Shown here piece by piece: positions 43,570 through 54,755 of a stretch of 64,000 bases of DNA. The notes below the pieces were generated by a model. The model saw only the letters and a program-made list of their open reading frames with translations. It had not been told where the DNA came from and searched no databases. How positions within the stretch are numbered: position 1 is the stretch's first letter; every line of letters begins with the position of its first letter. The position numbers were made by a program, and so were the translations under genes. Origin of the DNA: Neoceratodus forsteri (Eukaryota > Chordata > Ceratodontiformes > Ceratodontidae); NCBI GenBank assembly GCA_016271365.2, contig CM028129.1, forward strand, positions 1,002,925,501-1,002,989,500, read 5' to 3'.

Positions 43570-44645
43570 GGAGTGAAATCAGGGTTACAAAATAGCTCAT
43601 AACTTTAAAATGAAGTAATGCAGGAACCTAATTTTTGGTATTAGATTTATTGAGAGTAATCTGATTCTAATTCTGTAATGTAGTACTTTTGACCAGACTC
43701 CCTCTTTAAATTGTCTTTGCTCACTTATAACTTTGGTAATTTTCAATGTTTTCACTCCAGACTTCAACATAGCCATTTTTTGTACCACCTCATAAATGTG
43801 ACAGATGTCATTTTTCAAATCCTTACCGGCACATGTTTTTGCATTTGTGGCACAAACTGTGTTTTGTCCACTATTTCATAAATGCCACCTGTGATGTTGA
43901 TATGGAGGAGTCATAAAATGACTATATTTAAAATTTGGGGTCAAATAATACATGTGCAGTGCCAGTCTTTGGCCCAGCAGGTAGTGATTTGTCATCCCAT
44001 GCCAGTGAGCTTAGTTTGGGGGCAATCTCAATGAGCCAACTGGATAGGCAAAGGCTGGGGGGATGTCACTGTCATACAGCGCCACTGCTTTGCTTGGGAA
44101 GGAAAGGTACAAGGCTGTCTGCATGGGCTCAAGTTCCACGTAGTGAAGAGAACTCTTAGCACAGAGCCCTGCACTTCTGCACCCAAGGCTGCCAGAGGGC
44201 CCGGTGCTTCGGCCGACATATGAACTTTTTGCCCTGTGCATTTGTATCTTTAGTTAAATGTAAGATCCCAGAAGGCCCTGCACTTCTGCAGTCTACAGAC
44301 AGCCCCATTAATTCTTGACAGGGCCAGAGGACCCTGCATTTTCACAGGCAGACAGACTCTTCCCTTGGTGCAGGGCCCTGTGGGCTTTGCTTGTCTGCAT
44401 TTCTTCATACAGGGTCTGAAGGGAGTTGCATGAATGAAAATACAATTCCAGTATTTGAAAAAGAAAGCAAATGCTTTGCAAAAATACTACGTTACTGCAG
44501 TAGCCATAATTTAACTTATCACCACAAAGGTAGGAAAATGTGGCATTAGGTTTTCCAACCCTAAGTCTCCAACCCCCCATGCAGAAAAAGGATAAGATCA
44601 CAACAGCAACCACAGATAGCCATCATCAGGTAAGACAAACATCAT
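43570..44645 (+). repeat. Composite palindrome repeat, unit A (partial)
   Basis: One palindrome of about 220 bp (43730-43950; ATAACTTTGGTAATTTTCAATG...TTCAACATAGCC facing GACTATATTTAAAATTTGGGGTC) is followed by a block of about 690 bp (43955-44645) rich in a CAGAGGGCCC / AGGCCCTGCACTTCTGCAG word. The same order recurs at 45.66-46.97 and 57.36-58.88 kb and, inverted, at 59.07-61.11 kb. No coding capacity. I do not recognise the family. Confidence 0.72.
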
Positions 44646-44739
44646 ATAAGTGTTTCTAGTGACACAAATGCAGTAGCATTGATGGGCTACCTTTGTGGAG
44701 CTGTCTCTGTGGCTGCAGAAGCACAGGCTCCCCAGCTCC

Positions 44740-44815
44740 AGATATAGATAGATAGACAGACAGACATAGATATAGAAATATATATATAGATATACACCAC
44801 AGGCCCCACAACTGC
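44740..44815. repeat. GATA/GACA and TA simple repeats
   Basis: Short runs of ATAGATAG, ACAGACAG and ATATATATAG, lying between composite units A and B. Confidence 0.85.
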
Positions 44816-44824
44816 ATATATATT

Positions 44825-47017
44825 CCTATAGTTAGGGCTGAGTAGGCTGTTTAGTGTTAAACCACAAAGTTTGCACCTTAAAACTTTGGCAGTGTTTGAT
44901 ATAATAGCCCAAAATTTGGCATGTGTGGTCTTGGCCGCCTAAGTCTTAAGACGTGAAAAGTTTCATGATGGCATCTTGTTTGGTTGTTGAGATATGGAGT
45001 GCCAAAAAATGCAGAAAAAAAGTGTTGGTATTCCTATATTTAACATTTTTTTGCCTTCATACACAGCCTAAACAGTATGGAATTTTTTCATGAAACTTTC
45101 AGGGCAGAAGCAATCTTTGCCGAGGTAATGCTTTTTGAAGGTGTCATGAAAAAATATACAGTTCCAGAGATATAAAGATTAAATTTTTTTTTTTTATAAA
45201 TTTTGTAAAGAAAACACAGATCATGAGTGTTTGTTTTTAAGATTTACTTGTCATGAGAAAAAATTTGCTTGATGTGAGAAAAAAAAATGTGGCGGCTGCC
45301 ATGTTTTATTTTTCAATAAAAAAACATTGAAAATACATAAAAAACATGTATTTGCAAAAAAAAAACACCTGCATCTATGTAAATTGGACCCATTTAGCTA
45401 GATTCTAGTGTTTGTTTTTTGAAAATTGCAAATGAGAAGAAAAACACGTGCTGCCTGGTGAGAGGTGCAGCTGTACTATGGTGAACAGCACATTTAAAGG
45501 AGCACAAACTGTACAGTACACACAAAAACAGCCATGTAAGTAATCTTTTATTTAGAAATCCAAGTTAAAACAACAAGCTTCTCCTTCCCTGGTGCGTTGA
45601 GTTGCTCTGACTCTTCATCAGGGAGCCCCTAAACATGGCAAGGGAAGCAGGTGGGGTTTCAACTTTTTCAACATGGCCTTTTTGGAAACCCACTTCATGA
45701 CCAAGGGTAGTGGATTTATTTAAATCCAGCCTGAAAGGCAATTTCACAGTTGCTTTGTGAAATCACCTTTTGGGTGGGACTTGAAAATTTTCACCTGCCG
45801 AGTTCACGAGGTAGGGTCATAAGAAGGCTATGTTGAAATTTGGGGTCAAATATTAAAAAACAACAAAGTTATGATAGTATGTTGAAATTGTTCTATGTTC
45901 ACTCACAATTTCAGTCATTTTTACTATTTTGACCCCACATTTTCAACAGTCATTTTTTGCATCACCTCATGAACATTATAAGTGTTTTCAAATATTGGCC
46001 CCAAAACACTTTTGTACTTGTGGAATGGTGTTTTGGTGGGGATTTTAAAATTTTCACCTGGGTTCATGAGGTGGGATCATAGGAAGGCTATGTTTAACAT
46101 TTGGTGTAAAATATAGTAAAATTACCAAGTTATGAGTGAATGCTAAATATTTCAGCAATTACTCATGACTTCAAAAATGTTCAATGTTTTGACTCCAAAT
46201 CTTCAACATAGCCATTTTTTTCACACCACCTCATAAACGTGACTGGTGTTTTTAGAAGTCCAGATGAGATGTATTTTTGCACTTCTGGTGCAAAAGGATG
46301 TTTCAGCCAATATACTATAAATATCATAAGTCATGTTTTAAGGAGAGTCATAAAATGACTATCTTGAAAATCTGGAGTCAAAATAAAAAAATATATATAT
46401 ATTATTAAGAAACTTTGTGTGTAGTGCCATTCTTGTTCCCAGTGGGTAGTGCACTGTGATCTTGTGCTGGTGAGATGAGTTTGGCGGAAGTTCAGTGAGC
46501 CAGTGAGATGAGGTAAGGGTGGGAGGATGTCATTTTTATGCAACACTCCTCTATCCAAGGAATGAAAGATGTAGGGTTGCTGCACAGGCCAAAGTACCAT
46601 ATTGTGAAGATAACTCTTCTCTTGGAATAGGGCCTTGCACCTCTGCACCCATGGGTGATAGAGGGCTCTGTGCATTAGCTCAGAGATGGGCTGTATGTAT
46701 ATGTGTCTGCAGCCACATTGAAGCACAGGGTGCAAAGGGCCTTGTGCTTCTGCAGACCATCAGACAGCCCTATGAATTCTTGACATTAGCCATTGCACTT
46801 AAGTAGGTGGATGCATTCTTCCCTTAGCACAGGGCCCAGATGACCCTGCCAGTCTCCATCATGAATGAGGATATGATTCCACTATCTCAAAAAGAAAGGA
46901 ACTTCTTTGCAAAAACTTTCAAACCCTACTCCCACCCCCAAGCAGCAAAAGGAAAAATAAAACATTATGGTTTGGGGTCTCCAGAGTTTTGGTGAATCAG
47001 TAGTGGGGTCTTCCTTG
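44825..47017 (+). repeat. Composite palindrome repeat, unit B
   Basis: The first block (44825-45480) starts CTATAGTTAGGG and holds TTTTTCATGAAACTTTC, TGAAAAAATATACAG and TTAGCTAGATTCTAGTGTTTG; it matches 56.2-56.6 kb (plus) and 62.56-61.93 kb (minus). Three tandem palindromes follow at about 45661-45845 (centre TTTCACAGTTGCTTTGTGAAA), 45900-46140 and 46161-46390. The last block (46400-47017) carries the GGGCCTTGCACCTCTGCACC motif. An L2-like LINE begins where this copy breaks off, and the counterpart in unit C continues beyond that point. Confidence 0.72.
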
Positions 47018-48082
47018 GGTACTGTGTTGCTAATGGACTGGGTCATCATTTCCAACCCCTCCCACATTACTGACTCTGGAGTATTGCTGGACTGCATCAG
47101 TGATCACTATACCACCACTGTCTATGGTCGGCCCAGTGCCCTAATTCCCCCAACTAAGTTTATCTTCTTTAGACGCTGGACAAATAACTCCATGGAAAAT
47201 ATTACATGCAATCTCAGCCTAGTCGAATGATCATTCACCACTGTGCCAGGTAACCTTGACTCTATCCTTGACAGATTCTCCACCATCCTCAACAGTGTAT
47301 GCAACAAATATACCCCTATAAAAAAAAATCAGGGTTAGGGGACCTGTTAATGAATGGGTATCATCCGATATCATTAAATTGATGAGGACCAGGGACAAGA
47401 CCAGGGCCCGTTACTTCAAGCACAGAGACCCTGCTCAGCTCTCCCTCTACAAAGCAGTCAGAAACAAGTGCAAATCAGTCATCAAAAAAGCCAAAAATGA
47501 CTTTTTCCATAATAAATAACTCGGGGAAACATCTAACCCCTATCAACTTTGGGTTACACTAAACTCACTACTTGGGAAACACAAGAATACCAAGCCAATC
47601 ACACTGTTCCATGGTGACAAGCTGACCAATGACTCCTCAGAAGTAGTAAACATTTTCAACTCATTCTTTGGTGATCTCAATAAATATAAACCTTCTCCCT
47701 CCACTCCCTCTCTCCCTGCCCCAGTTCTAAGTCTGAGCGTAGTCCCAGATTCTGTTTTAGGGTCCTAAAACTCTTGGACTCCAAAAAGCTCATCCAAAGT
47801 AACAGCCCTAAATGCAGTAAGGGGGTGGACGGAATCAACTTTAAAATCCTTAAACTGGCCATTAATTTGTTAGCGGTCCCCATCACCAACATACTAAACT
47901 GCTCACTCTGCTCTGGCTTTTTCCCTAGCACCTGCAAAATTGCCACCATCAAGCCATTGTTCAAGTCAGGGTCAAGGAATGAAGTAGGGAATTACTGACC
48001 TATTTCCCTTCTTGCTCCCCTATCCAAAATCATTGAAAAAGTTATTCATACCCAGCTCACCTTCTTCCTCGACCATCATAAC

Positions 48083-48637
48083 TTGCACTCTATTGCTCAG
48101 CAGGGTTTCGGATCTGGACTTAGCACCAAAACCACCCTGGTCAGGTTCACCAGTGATATCCTCAAGGCAAGTAATAAGGGCCAGTACACAGGCTCAGTCT
48201 TCATGGACCTGACCAAGGCATTTGACCTGGTTGACCATTGCCTTCTCCTGGACACCCTCAAGGTTTTGCACATATCTGAAAACATCGTAAAATGTGTTAA
48301 AAGCTACCTCCCCGGCAGATCCCAGAAAACTAATATCAACAGTAATTTTTCTGCTGAGTGTCCAATTAAATATGGAGTACCCCAGAGCTCAATCTTAGGC
48401 CTACTCCTGTTTTCGCTCTTCATCAATAACCTCCCTTCCATCTGCCAAACCACCCAACTAGTCCTTTATGCTGATGACAGAGCCCTCTACTGCAGCAAAA
48501 CTAACCTTGATACAATGTTCAGTAACTTGCAGGCTGACTTCAACAAGCTACATACTTGGTTTTCTGCCAAAGGCATGGTTCTCTTCTCCAAGAAGACCAA
48601 GTTTATGATCTTCTCTGGCCCCCCCAAAAAAACCTAG
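48083..48637 (+). pseudogene. L2-like LINE reverse transcriptase palm
   Basis: A 184-residue open frame: QQGFGSGLSTKTTLVRF, motif A FMDLTKAFDLVDHCLLL (catalytic D kept), IKYGVPQSSILGLLLFSLFINNLP, and the active site YADDRALY (both D kept). The N-terminal RT part is at 47774-47998 in another frame, ending at a stop after GNY. The downstream thumb is cut by the inserted LINE at about 48785. The active-site residues survive, but the protein is broken. Confidence 0.8.
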
Positions 48638-49882
48638 TCATGGGCTGATTCCTCTCAGACAATCTTGGAAACATCATAGAACAAGTCTATTAATTCAAAT
48701 ACCTTGGACTGTACTTAAACCCTCACCTGACCTACAGTATCCATATTACCAGCCACCATCATCGGGACTTTGTCTCATTTGCTAAACATGTCATTTAATA
48801 TAGGTTTGGTGCCAGAAGATTAGTGACAAGCAATTGTTATCCCATTGTTTAAAAAGAGTAATAGATCTGTGTGTTCAAATTATAGACCAATTAGCCTGAC
48901 TTCACTTGTTTGCAAGTTACCTGGAACTTTTCTTAAATCCAAACTGGAGGAGAATATAAAAAACCTTCGGCTTTTGCTTCTCAGAAGGAACTAGAAGGGG
49001 GACAAGATCAGATCTACAGTACAGTAGCTTCTTGTTTTACATTGTTTTTCGTGGATTCTACTTGGTAGAAGGTTATTTCTTTCCTTTCTTACTACTAAGA
49101 GGCTAGCAGGGTATTGTTTGGGGCTGTTGGAATTTTGAAACCTGCTTTGGTAGCTATAAGTGGGCTCATTTGTATGGTTCACCGTGTGGCAGGCTGCATT
49201 TGTAGAGGCCTATTTCTTCTGTTTTAAAACAAAATTGGTATAATTTAACTGGGTCTGTTTCTTTGAATTGGAGACCTATATCTTCTAATTCCAAGCCTAT
49301 TTTGATGTGTTGCTGGTGAAGCTGTTTGAATTGGAGTCCTGTTTCTTTGGGTAGCAAACCTATTTAGGGGGCTTTGAGTAAAATTGTGATTCATTGTTGC
49401 TGGCTTCACTAGCTGCAAAGTTGAGTGCACAGTGGGGGAAGGGTGCTAATGATCTGACCAGAGGCCTCAGCTACCTGATTGTTTCTGGAAGACTTGGGTG
49501 GGTCCCACCCCCACCTCCTCACCCCACCCACCCCTGGTCCATTATTTCCTTTATACTAGGGGTTCTGACATCACTTCCTCAAACAGGCAAAGGATATGCA
49601 CTTGTCATAGCAAAAGCAGTCATCCAGGAAAGGAACAGCAGCAAGTGAAGAGTTGACTGCTCTCTCAGTGGAGGAAGTAAATGCAAATCTAGAAGCTTTC
49701 ATTATTACTTCTTCACATTGATATTGCATTGGGAAAAGGAGGAGTAGGAGTTTGAAGAAGGTTGTGCAGTGGCTACTTAAAGTCTCTTTTTGAGTGTGGA
49801 TAGGAAGGATAGGAATATATAAAAAGCAGTTACGCAATATATCTAAACGTGTGCAACAAAGGAGGTAAGGGAAATAAAGAAA

Positions 49883-50562
49883 ATGTTTTGCACTGATAGA
49901 GGGAGGAGAGGGAAGACTTGGGGGAGTGTTTGGTATCCTGCATCTGGAAGGGTCGGGGGTCACTGGTGGGCAACGACAGCAATGGGTAGGGTGGTAGGCT
50001 GCAACAACTGCGGTGCACCAATCTTTCTAAACATTGCCTGGAGTGTGGGAGGATGTTTAGTGTGCAACCACATAGAAAAACTTAGAAAGGAGATTGAGGG
50101 TCTGCAGAAGGAACTGAGACAGGCAAGGCAGATTTGGGGTGGGTTTAGCCCAATGCTGGCGGGAGGATGAAGGGGAGATGAAGGAGGGCAATTTAAGCTG
50201 ACAGTGGTGAGGAGAGGGTCAGAAGAAGGGAAGCAGACACAAAGGGGCCCAGGCCAGGAGGAACAATTGCCGGGGAAACCAGATCAGGAGACAAAAGACA
50301 AATGGAAGGAGGAGATAGGGACTTGTGAGGGGAGGCGAAGAAGTGGCAAAAGTCATGGAGTGGAAAGGAGAGAACAGGTTGCTATGAAGAGAGAGGGAGC
50401 GGGCATTTGTGAAGGGTCTTCAGAAAACAGCTGTGAACTGCTAGAGAGGAAGAAAGTGGAGGAGGGAAAGAAAGTGCCAAGGACAGACTACACTTGAGTG
50501 AGGAGGGAAAGAAAGTGTTGAAACAGAGGATGGAAGAGCATATAGAAGAAGTTGGGAATTTA
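49883..50562 (+). pseudogene. CR1 ORF1 with zinc-finger-like N-terminus, esterase core missing
   Basis: The first frame (49883-50170) has C40-N-N-C43 and C58-L-V-C61, a two-pair cysteine motif as in CR1 ORF1 zinc-finger/PHD-like regions, followed by a heptad-like stretch IEKLRKEIEGLQKELRQ (coiled coil). The next frame (50204-50497) is charged and low-complexity. Only the last esterase block is visible, DRLHLSEEGKKVLKQ at about 50484-50530, followed by a natural stop. The GDS and HLGTND blocks, present in the copy at 29.2 kb, are not found between, so the esterase core appears deleted or replaced. Confidence 0.65.
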
Positions 50563-50722
50563 AACTAGGAGTGGGGGGTGGCAGTTGGGGAAGAGACATG
50601 CAGAGGCCACAGGTTGGGAAATCATATGAGCTTACCCCCCATAACAGTGACAAAGGACAAATGGCAAGTACTATTGGTGATGCTAGGAAAGGAGGGCAGG
50701 ATGTGGGGGGGGAGGGTGGAAG

Positions 50723-51343
50723 GTGCTTACCTTTAATGCTAGGAGCCTTGGGAGGAAAACTGCAGAGTTACAGGTTCTCATGGCAGATGCAGAAGTGGAC
50801 ATTGCAGCCATCACGGAAACATGGGCCACCCAATATAATGACTGGGACCTGTCTGTACCAGGGTACAGGTTATTTCGTAGGGACAGGATGATTGGGAAAG
50901 GAGGGGAAGTGGCACTATATGTGAAGGAAGGACTGAAGTGTGTAAGAGAGGAAGGGGAGGAGGGTAGTACGGAGTCACTTTGGGTGCAAATCCAGGATTC
51001 CAAGAATAAGATTCTTAGAATGGGAGTGTTATGCAGGCCACCATCTCAGATGGAGGAGTTAGACAGAGAACTAGCAGGACAGATAAGGAGGACCTGCGAG
51101 AAGGGTAATGTGGTGATTGTGGGGGACTTCAACGTGCCAGGAGTGGACTGGAGCACCCCATCAACCAGGAACAGAAGGGAGCAGCTACTGCTGGATGCCT
51201 TCCAGAACAGCTTCCAGCTGCAAATGGTCAATGAGCCAACCAGGTTAGGGAACACCCTTGACCTTGTGCTGGCAAATGGGGACTTTGTGAGAGAACTTAC
51301 AGTGGAGGAACCGCTGTCAGGGAGTGACCACCACTCAGTATGA
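50723..51343 (+). pseudogene. CR1 ORF2 endonuclease domain
   Basis: A 206-residue open frame that covers nearly the whole apurinic-like endonuclease: FNARSLGRKTAELQ (N at the start), IAAITETWATQ (catalytic E), GGEVALYVKEGLK, VVIVGDFNVPGVDW (GDFN), LDLVLANGDF and the C-terminal LSGSDHHSV (SDH). Every catalytic motif is present. It nicks target DNA to prime reverse transcription. A stop follows directly, before the linker at 51350-51577, so fusion to RT is broken in this copy. Confidence 0.85.
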
Positions 51344-51984
51344 CTCATATTGGATATGGGCAAGGAAGGAGTGGAATCTGGCACAAGAGTGCTGGACTTC
51401 AGGAGGGCCGACTTTGGGAGGATGGGGGAAGTAGTAAAAGGGTACCTTGCCAGAATTCAATCTAGTATGGATACTAACCAGAGGTGGGAGCTCATAAAGC
51501 TGGGGATAGTGGAGGCAACCAAAACCTGTTGCAAAGCCCAGAGCAAGAAGGTAGGGCTAAGAAGCCGAGCTGGTTGAGCAAGGAGGTCATGGAAAGGTAA
51601 GGAGGAAAGAGCTGCCTTTGGGAAGTACAAGAAAACAGGAGGGGAAGACAGAGGAATACTTGACAGAATCGAGGAGGTGACAAAGGGCAGTAAGGGGAGC
51701 CAAAGCATCTACGGAACTCAGGCTGGCACAAGGCATTAAGAAGGGGAAGGACTTCTTAAGTACATCAGGAGAAAGGAGCTGTAAGGACTCACATAGTAAG
51801 GATTAGGAAGGAGGGGTGTTGGGTGGAAGCAGGGTACAATAAGTCGGAAGCACTAAATGAGTACTTCTGCTCAGTATTTACTAAAGAGAAGAGGGAAGTG
51901 ACACTCAATGTGGGAGAAATGGCAGAAGCAGGTGGGGAAGTGGTGACAGATGGGGAAATCATGGAGGGCAGAGTTTGAGAGGGT

Positions 51985-52797
51985 TTGAAGGCACTGAGGG
52001 TGGACAAGGCACCAGGCCCAGATGGCATCCACCCCAGGGTACTGAAGGAGCTGGCAGAGGTCCTTGCAGGACCTTTGTCAGACCTATTTAATGCTTCACT
52101 ACATTTGCGGTGTGTACCTCAGGACTGGAGGATGGCTCATGTGGTGCCACTCCACAAGAGTAGCCCCAAGGATGAACCGGGAAACTACAGACCAGTGAGC
52201 CTCACATCCACCGTGGGTAAGCTGATGGAGACTATCCTGAAGGAGAGGCTGGTGGCCCTCCTAGAGGACAAAGGACTACAGGACAGCAGACAGCATGGCT
52301 TCATACATGGCAGATCCTGCCAAACCAACCTGGTCGAGTTCTATGACTGGGTAACTAGGCAACTGGACAGGGGCCATGCAGTGGATGTCCTGTATCTGGA
52401 CTTTAGTAAGGCATTCGACTCGGTGCCACATGGAAGGCTGGGAAGGAAGTTAGTAGGCACAGGGGTGGGTGCAAAGCTGGTGAGATGGGTAGGAAACTGG
52501 CTGCAGGGAAGGTAACAGAGGGTGGTGGTGGGTGGGGCTCTCATACCACAGGGGACGAGTGTCCCACAGGACTGGATGTTGGGACCAGTGTTGTTTGGGA
52601 TATTCATTGCAGACATATCATGGGACATCAAGGGCAAGATCAGTCTGTTTGCTGATGATACCAAGGTTGGCGCAGTGGTGGATGACCTAGGGGATGGCAG
52701 GGGTTGCAGGATGATCTGGAAAAGCTGGAAACCTGGTCAGACACCTGGCAACTGGGCTTTAATGCCAAAAAGTGCAAGGTGCTGCATTTTGGGATGA
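51985..52797 (+). pseudogene. CR1 ORF2 reverse transcriptase palm
   Basis: One frame with a single internal stop (52513-52515). The first part has LRVDKAPGPDGIHP, GNYRPVSLTSTVGKLMET, QHGFIHGRSCQTNLVEF and motif A VLYLDFSKAFDSVPHG with the catalytic D intact. The second has MLGPVLFGIFIADIS and SLFADDTKVGAVVDD with both active-site D. Shortly after, the frame shifts to the one used at 52704-52850. Compared with the copy at 36 kb, which has N in motif A, this palm is the best preserved CR1 RT in the window. Confidence 0.85.
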
Positions 52798-52830
52798 AGA
52801 ACCCAAGGAGGAGTTACCAGCTAGGGGGAA

Positions 52831-53415
52831 GTGCAGCTAGCCCAGACAGAGGAGGAGAAGGATCTGGGTGTACTCATTACAGGGTCAATGAACAACTCAG
52901 CACAATGTAGGAAGGCAGCTGCAAAGGCCAACAAAATGCTGGGTTGTATTGCAAGGGGTATATCCTCGAGGAGGGAGGAGGTGATTCTGCCACTGTATAG
53001 GTCATTAGTTAGACCGCTCCTGGAGTACTGCGTGCAGTACTGGCATCCATATCTGAAGAGGGACATTAAGTTACTGGAGGGGGTGCAGTGCAGGGTGACA
53101 AAGATGATCAAGGGGCTGGGGGACTTATACAAGAGGAGGTTGAAGGAGTTGAACATGTACTCGCTGGAGGAAAGGAGAGACAGGGGTGACATGATTGAAA
53201 CCTTTAAATACATGAAAGGAATAAACAAGACGGGTACAGAGGGGCTGTTCAAAGTAAAGGAGGAGAGGGCCACCAGGGGCCATGATGTGAGACTGGAACG
53301 AGGAAGGTTCAGGAGGGAGATGAGGAGACACTTTTTTACAGAGAGGGTGGTGGCTGGGTGGAATGCGTTACCTGCTGAAGTGGTATGCAGTAGAACAGTG
53401 GACTGCTTCAAATGA
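52831..53415 (+). pseudogene. CR1 ORF2 C-terminal domain
   Basis: A 194-residue open frame ending at a natural stop: EEEKDLGVLITGSMNNSAQCRK, KANKMLGCIARGISSRREEV, LYRSLVRPLLEYCVQYWHPY, LKELNMYSLEERRDRGDMIETFKYMKG and HFFTERVVAGWNALPAEVV. It matches the minus-strand copies at 8.5 and 3.2 kb and the plus-strand copies at 10.5 and 37.5 kb, which gives the family identity of all of them. Confidence 0.85.
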
Positions 53416-53676
53416 AGATGGGACAGGACAAGGGGAAGGGTGGAAGGGAGGGGCAGCTGCAGAATAAGGGGTGCTAGCTGCACATTCGAGCAGACTTGAT
53501 AGACTTCTAGGCCTTTATCTGCTGGCAAATTTTGTATGTTCATATGTTTGTAACCTTAATTATTGTGATACCACCCAACATGGTTTTAGAAGAGTAGATC
53601 TTGTATTACAAATCAGATTAGTTTTTACAATAAGGTAAATAAAAATATAGGTAATAATATTGAAACAGATGTAATA

Positions 53677-54755
53677 ATGCTTGATTTCCAGAAAACCTTT
53701 GATAAGGTGCTTCATGATCTCTTGAATAAATTATTGAAAATAGGGATTGACCCCAGGTTGGTGGTATGGATTAGAAATTGGTTGTTGGGTAGGAAACAGA
53801 GGGTGAAAATAAGAGGTTGTCTGTCAGATGAAGGAGAAGTGTTGAGTGGGGTGCCTTAGGGGTCCGTGCTGGGCCCTATGTTGTTTTCAGTTTATATAAG
53901 TGACTTGCATATGAAGATGGATAGTTGGTTGGTGAAATTTGCTGATGATGTGAAAATAGGAAGAACAGTTAATACAAAGAATGGGGCGGATCAATTAGCA
54001 CCAGATTTGTTAAAGGTGGAAGAATGAGCTTAATTAAATGGGATGTATTTTAGCGTGGATAAATGTTCTGTTTTGCCTATGGGTAAATGGAATAAAAATC
54101 AGGATTATTGGTTAAATGGGGAAAGGATTAAGAAGGTTGTTATGGAGAAAGATTGTGGAATTATTGCTGATTGTGGTCCGAAAGTTAGTGAGCATCATTC
54201 TAATGTTACCAGGAAAATAAATTTTATGATTAGGAATATAAAAAAATATTTATGAATAGGTCAGTCTCAATTGTACTCTCATTATATAAAACTTACATTA
54301 TACCATTACTGGATTATGGCTCACAGTTATGGAGCCCCTATTTTAGGGGTGAGATTAATAGGTTGGAGGGTATACAGTGGAGAGTCACAAAAATGGTTTT
54401 AGGTTGGAAGAATTGAAACTATAGAACCAGACTTTTGAAATCAAAGTTATTTAGCCTGGAAACAAGAAGATTGATGGGTGATTTATTAATACTTTATAAC
54501 ATTTTGAAAGATGGGTATTTGATGCAGGCATTGGAAATTATTCCCCAGCAGAAACCCTGTGGGTTAAGATCACATAAACAGCAATTAAAAATGTACTCTT
54601 CATCAAAAAATGTGAGATTTAATTTTTATAAACAAAGAATAAGTAGATTTTGGAATAAATTGCCTGAGAATATAGTGGAGAGTAGTAGTGTAAACCTGTT
54701 CAAGAGAAATTTGGATGATTATCTTTTGAACAGGGGGTGTATTTGGACCCGCTAA
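53677..54755 (+). pseudogene. RT fragments of the third LINE family
   Basis: Three consecutive pieces. 53677-53859: motif A as MLDFQKTFDKVLHDLLNK (catalytic D kept), LLGRKQRVKIRG, GEVLSGVP then a stop where Q is usual. The FADDV active site is at about 53937-53951. 54043-54255: MYFSVDKCSVLPMG, the KC-motif of the thumb. 54435-54755: SLETRRLMGDLLILYNILKDGY and FWNKLPENIVESSSVNLFKRNLDDYL, the C-terminal end. Many stops; inactive. Confidence 0.75.

Larger units (their letters stand above)
48967..53551 (+). mobile_element. Full-length CR1 LINE
   Basis: 4585 bp flanked by AACCTT at 48961-48966 and 53552-53557. It contains a 5' region of about 0.9 kb, an ORF1 remnant (49883-50562), ORF2 with endonuclease (50723-51343), RT (51985-52797) and C-terminus (52831-53415), and a 3' end CTGGCAAATTTTGTATG...CATATGTTTGT. 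Length and layout fit complete CR1 elements. It is the only copy here with a 5' end beyond ORF1, and it interrupts the AT-rich LINE. The frames are long but not continuous, so it is probably no longer autonomous. Confidence 0.88.
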
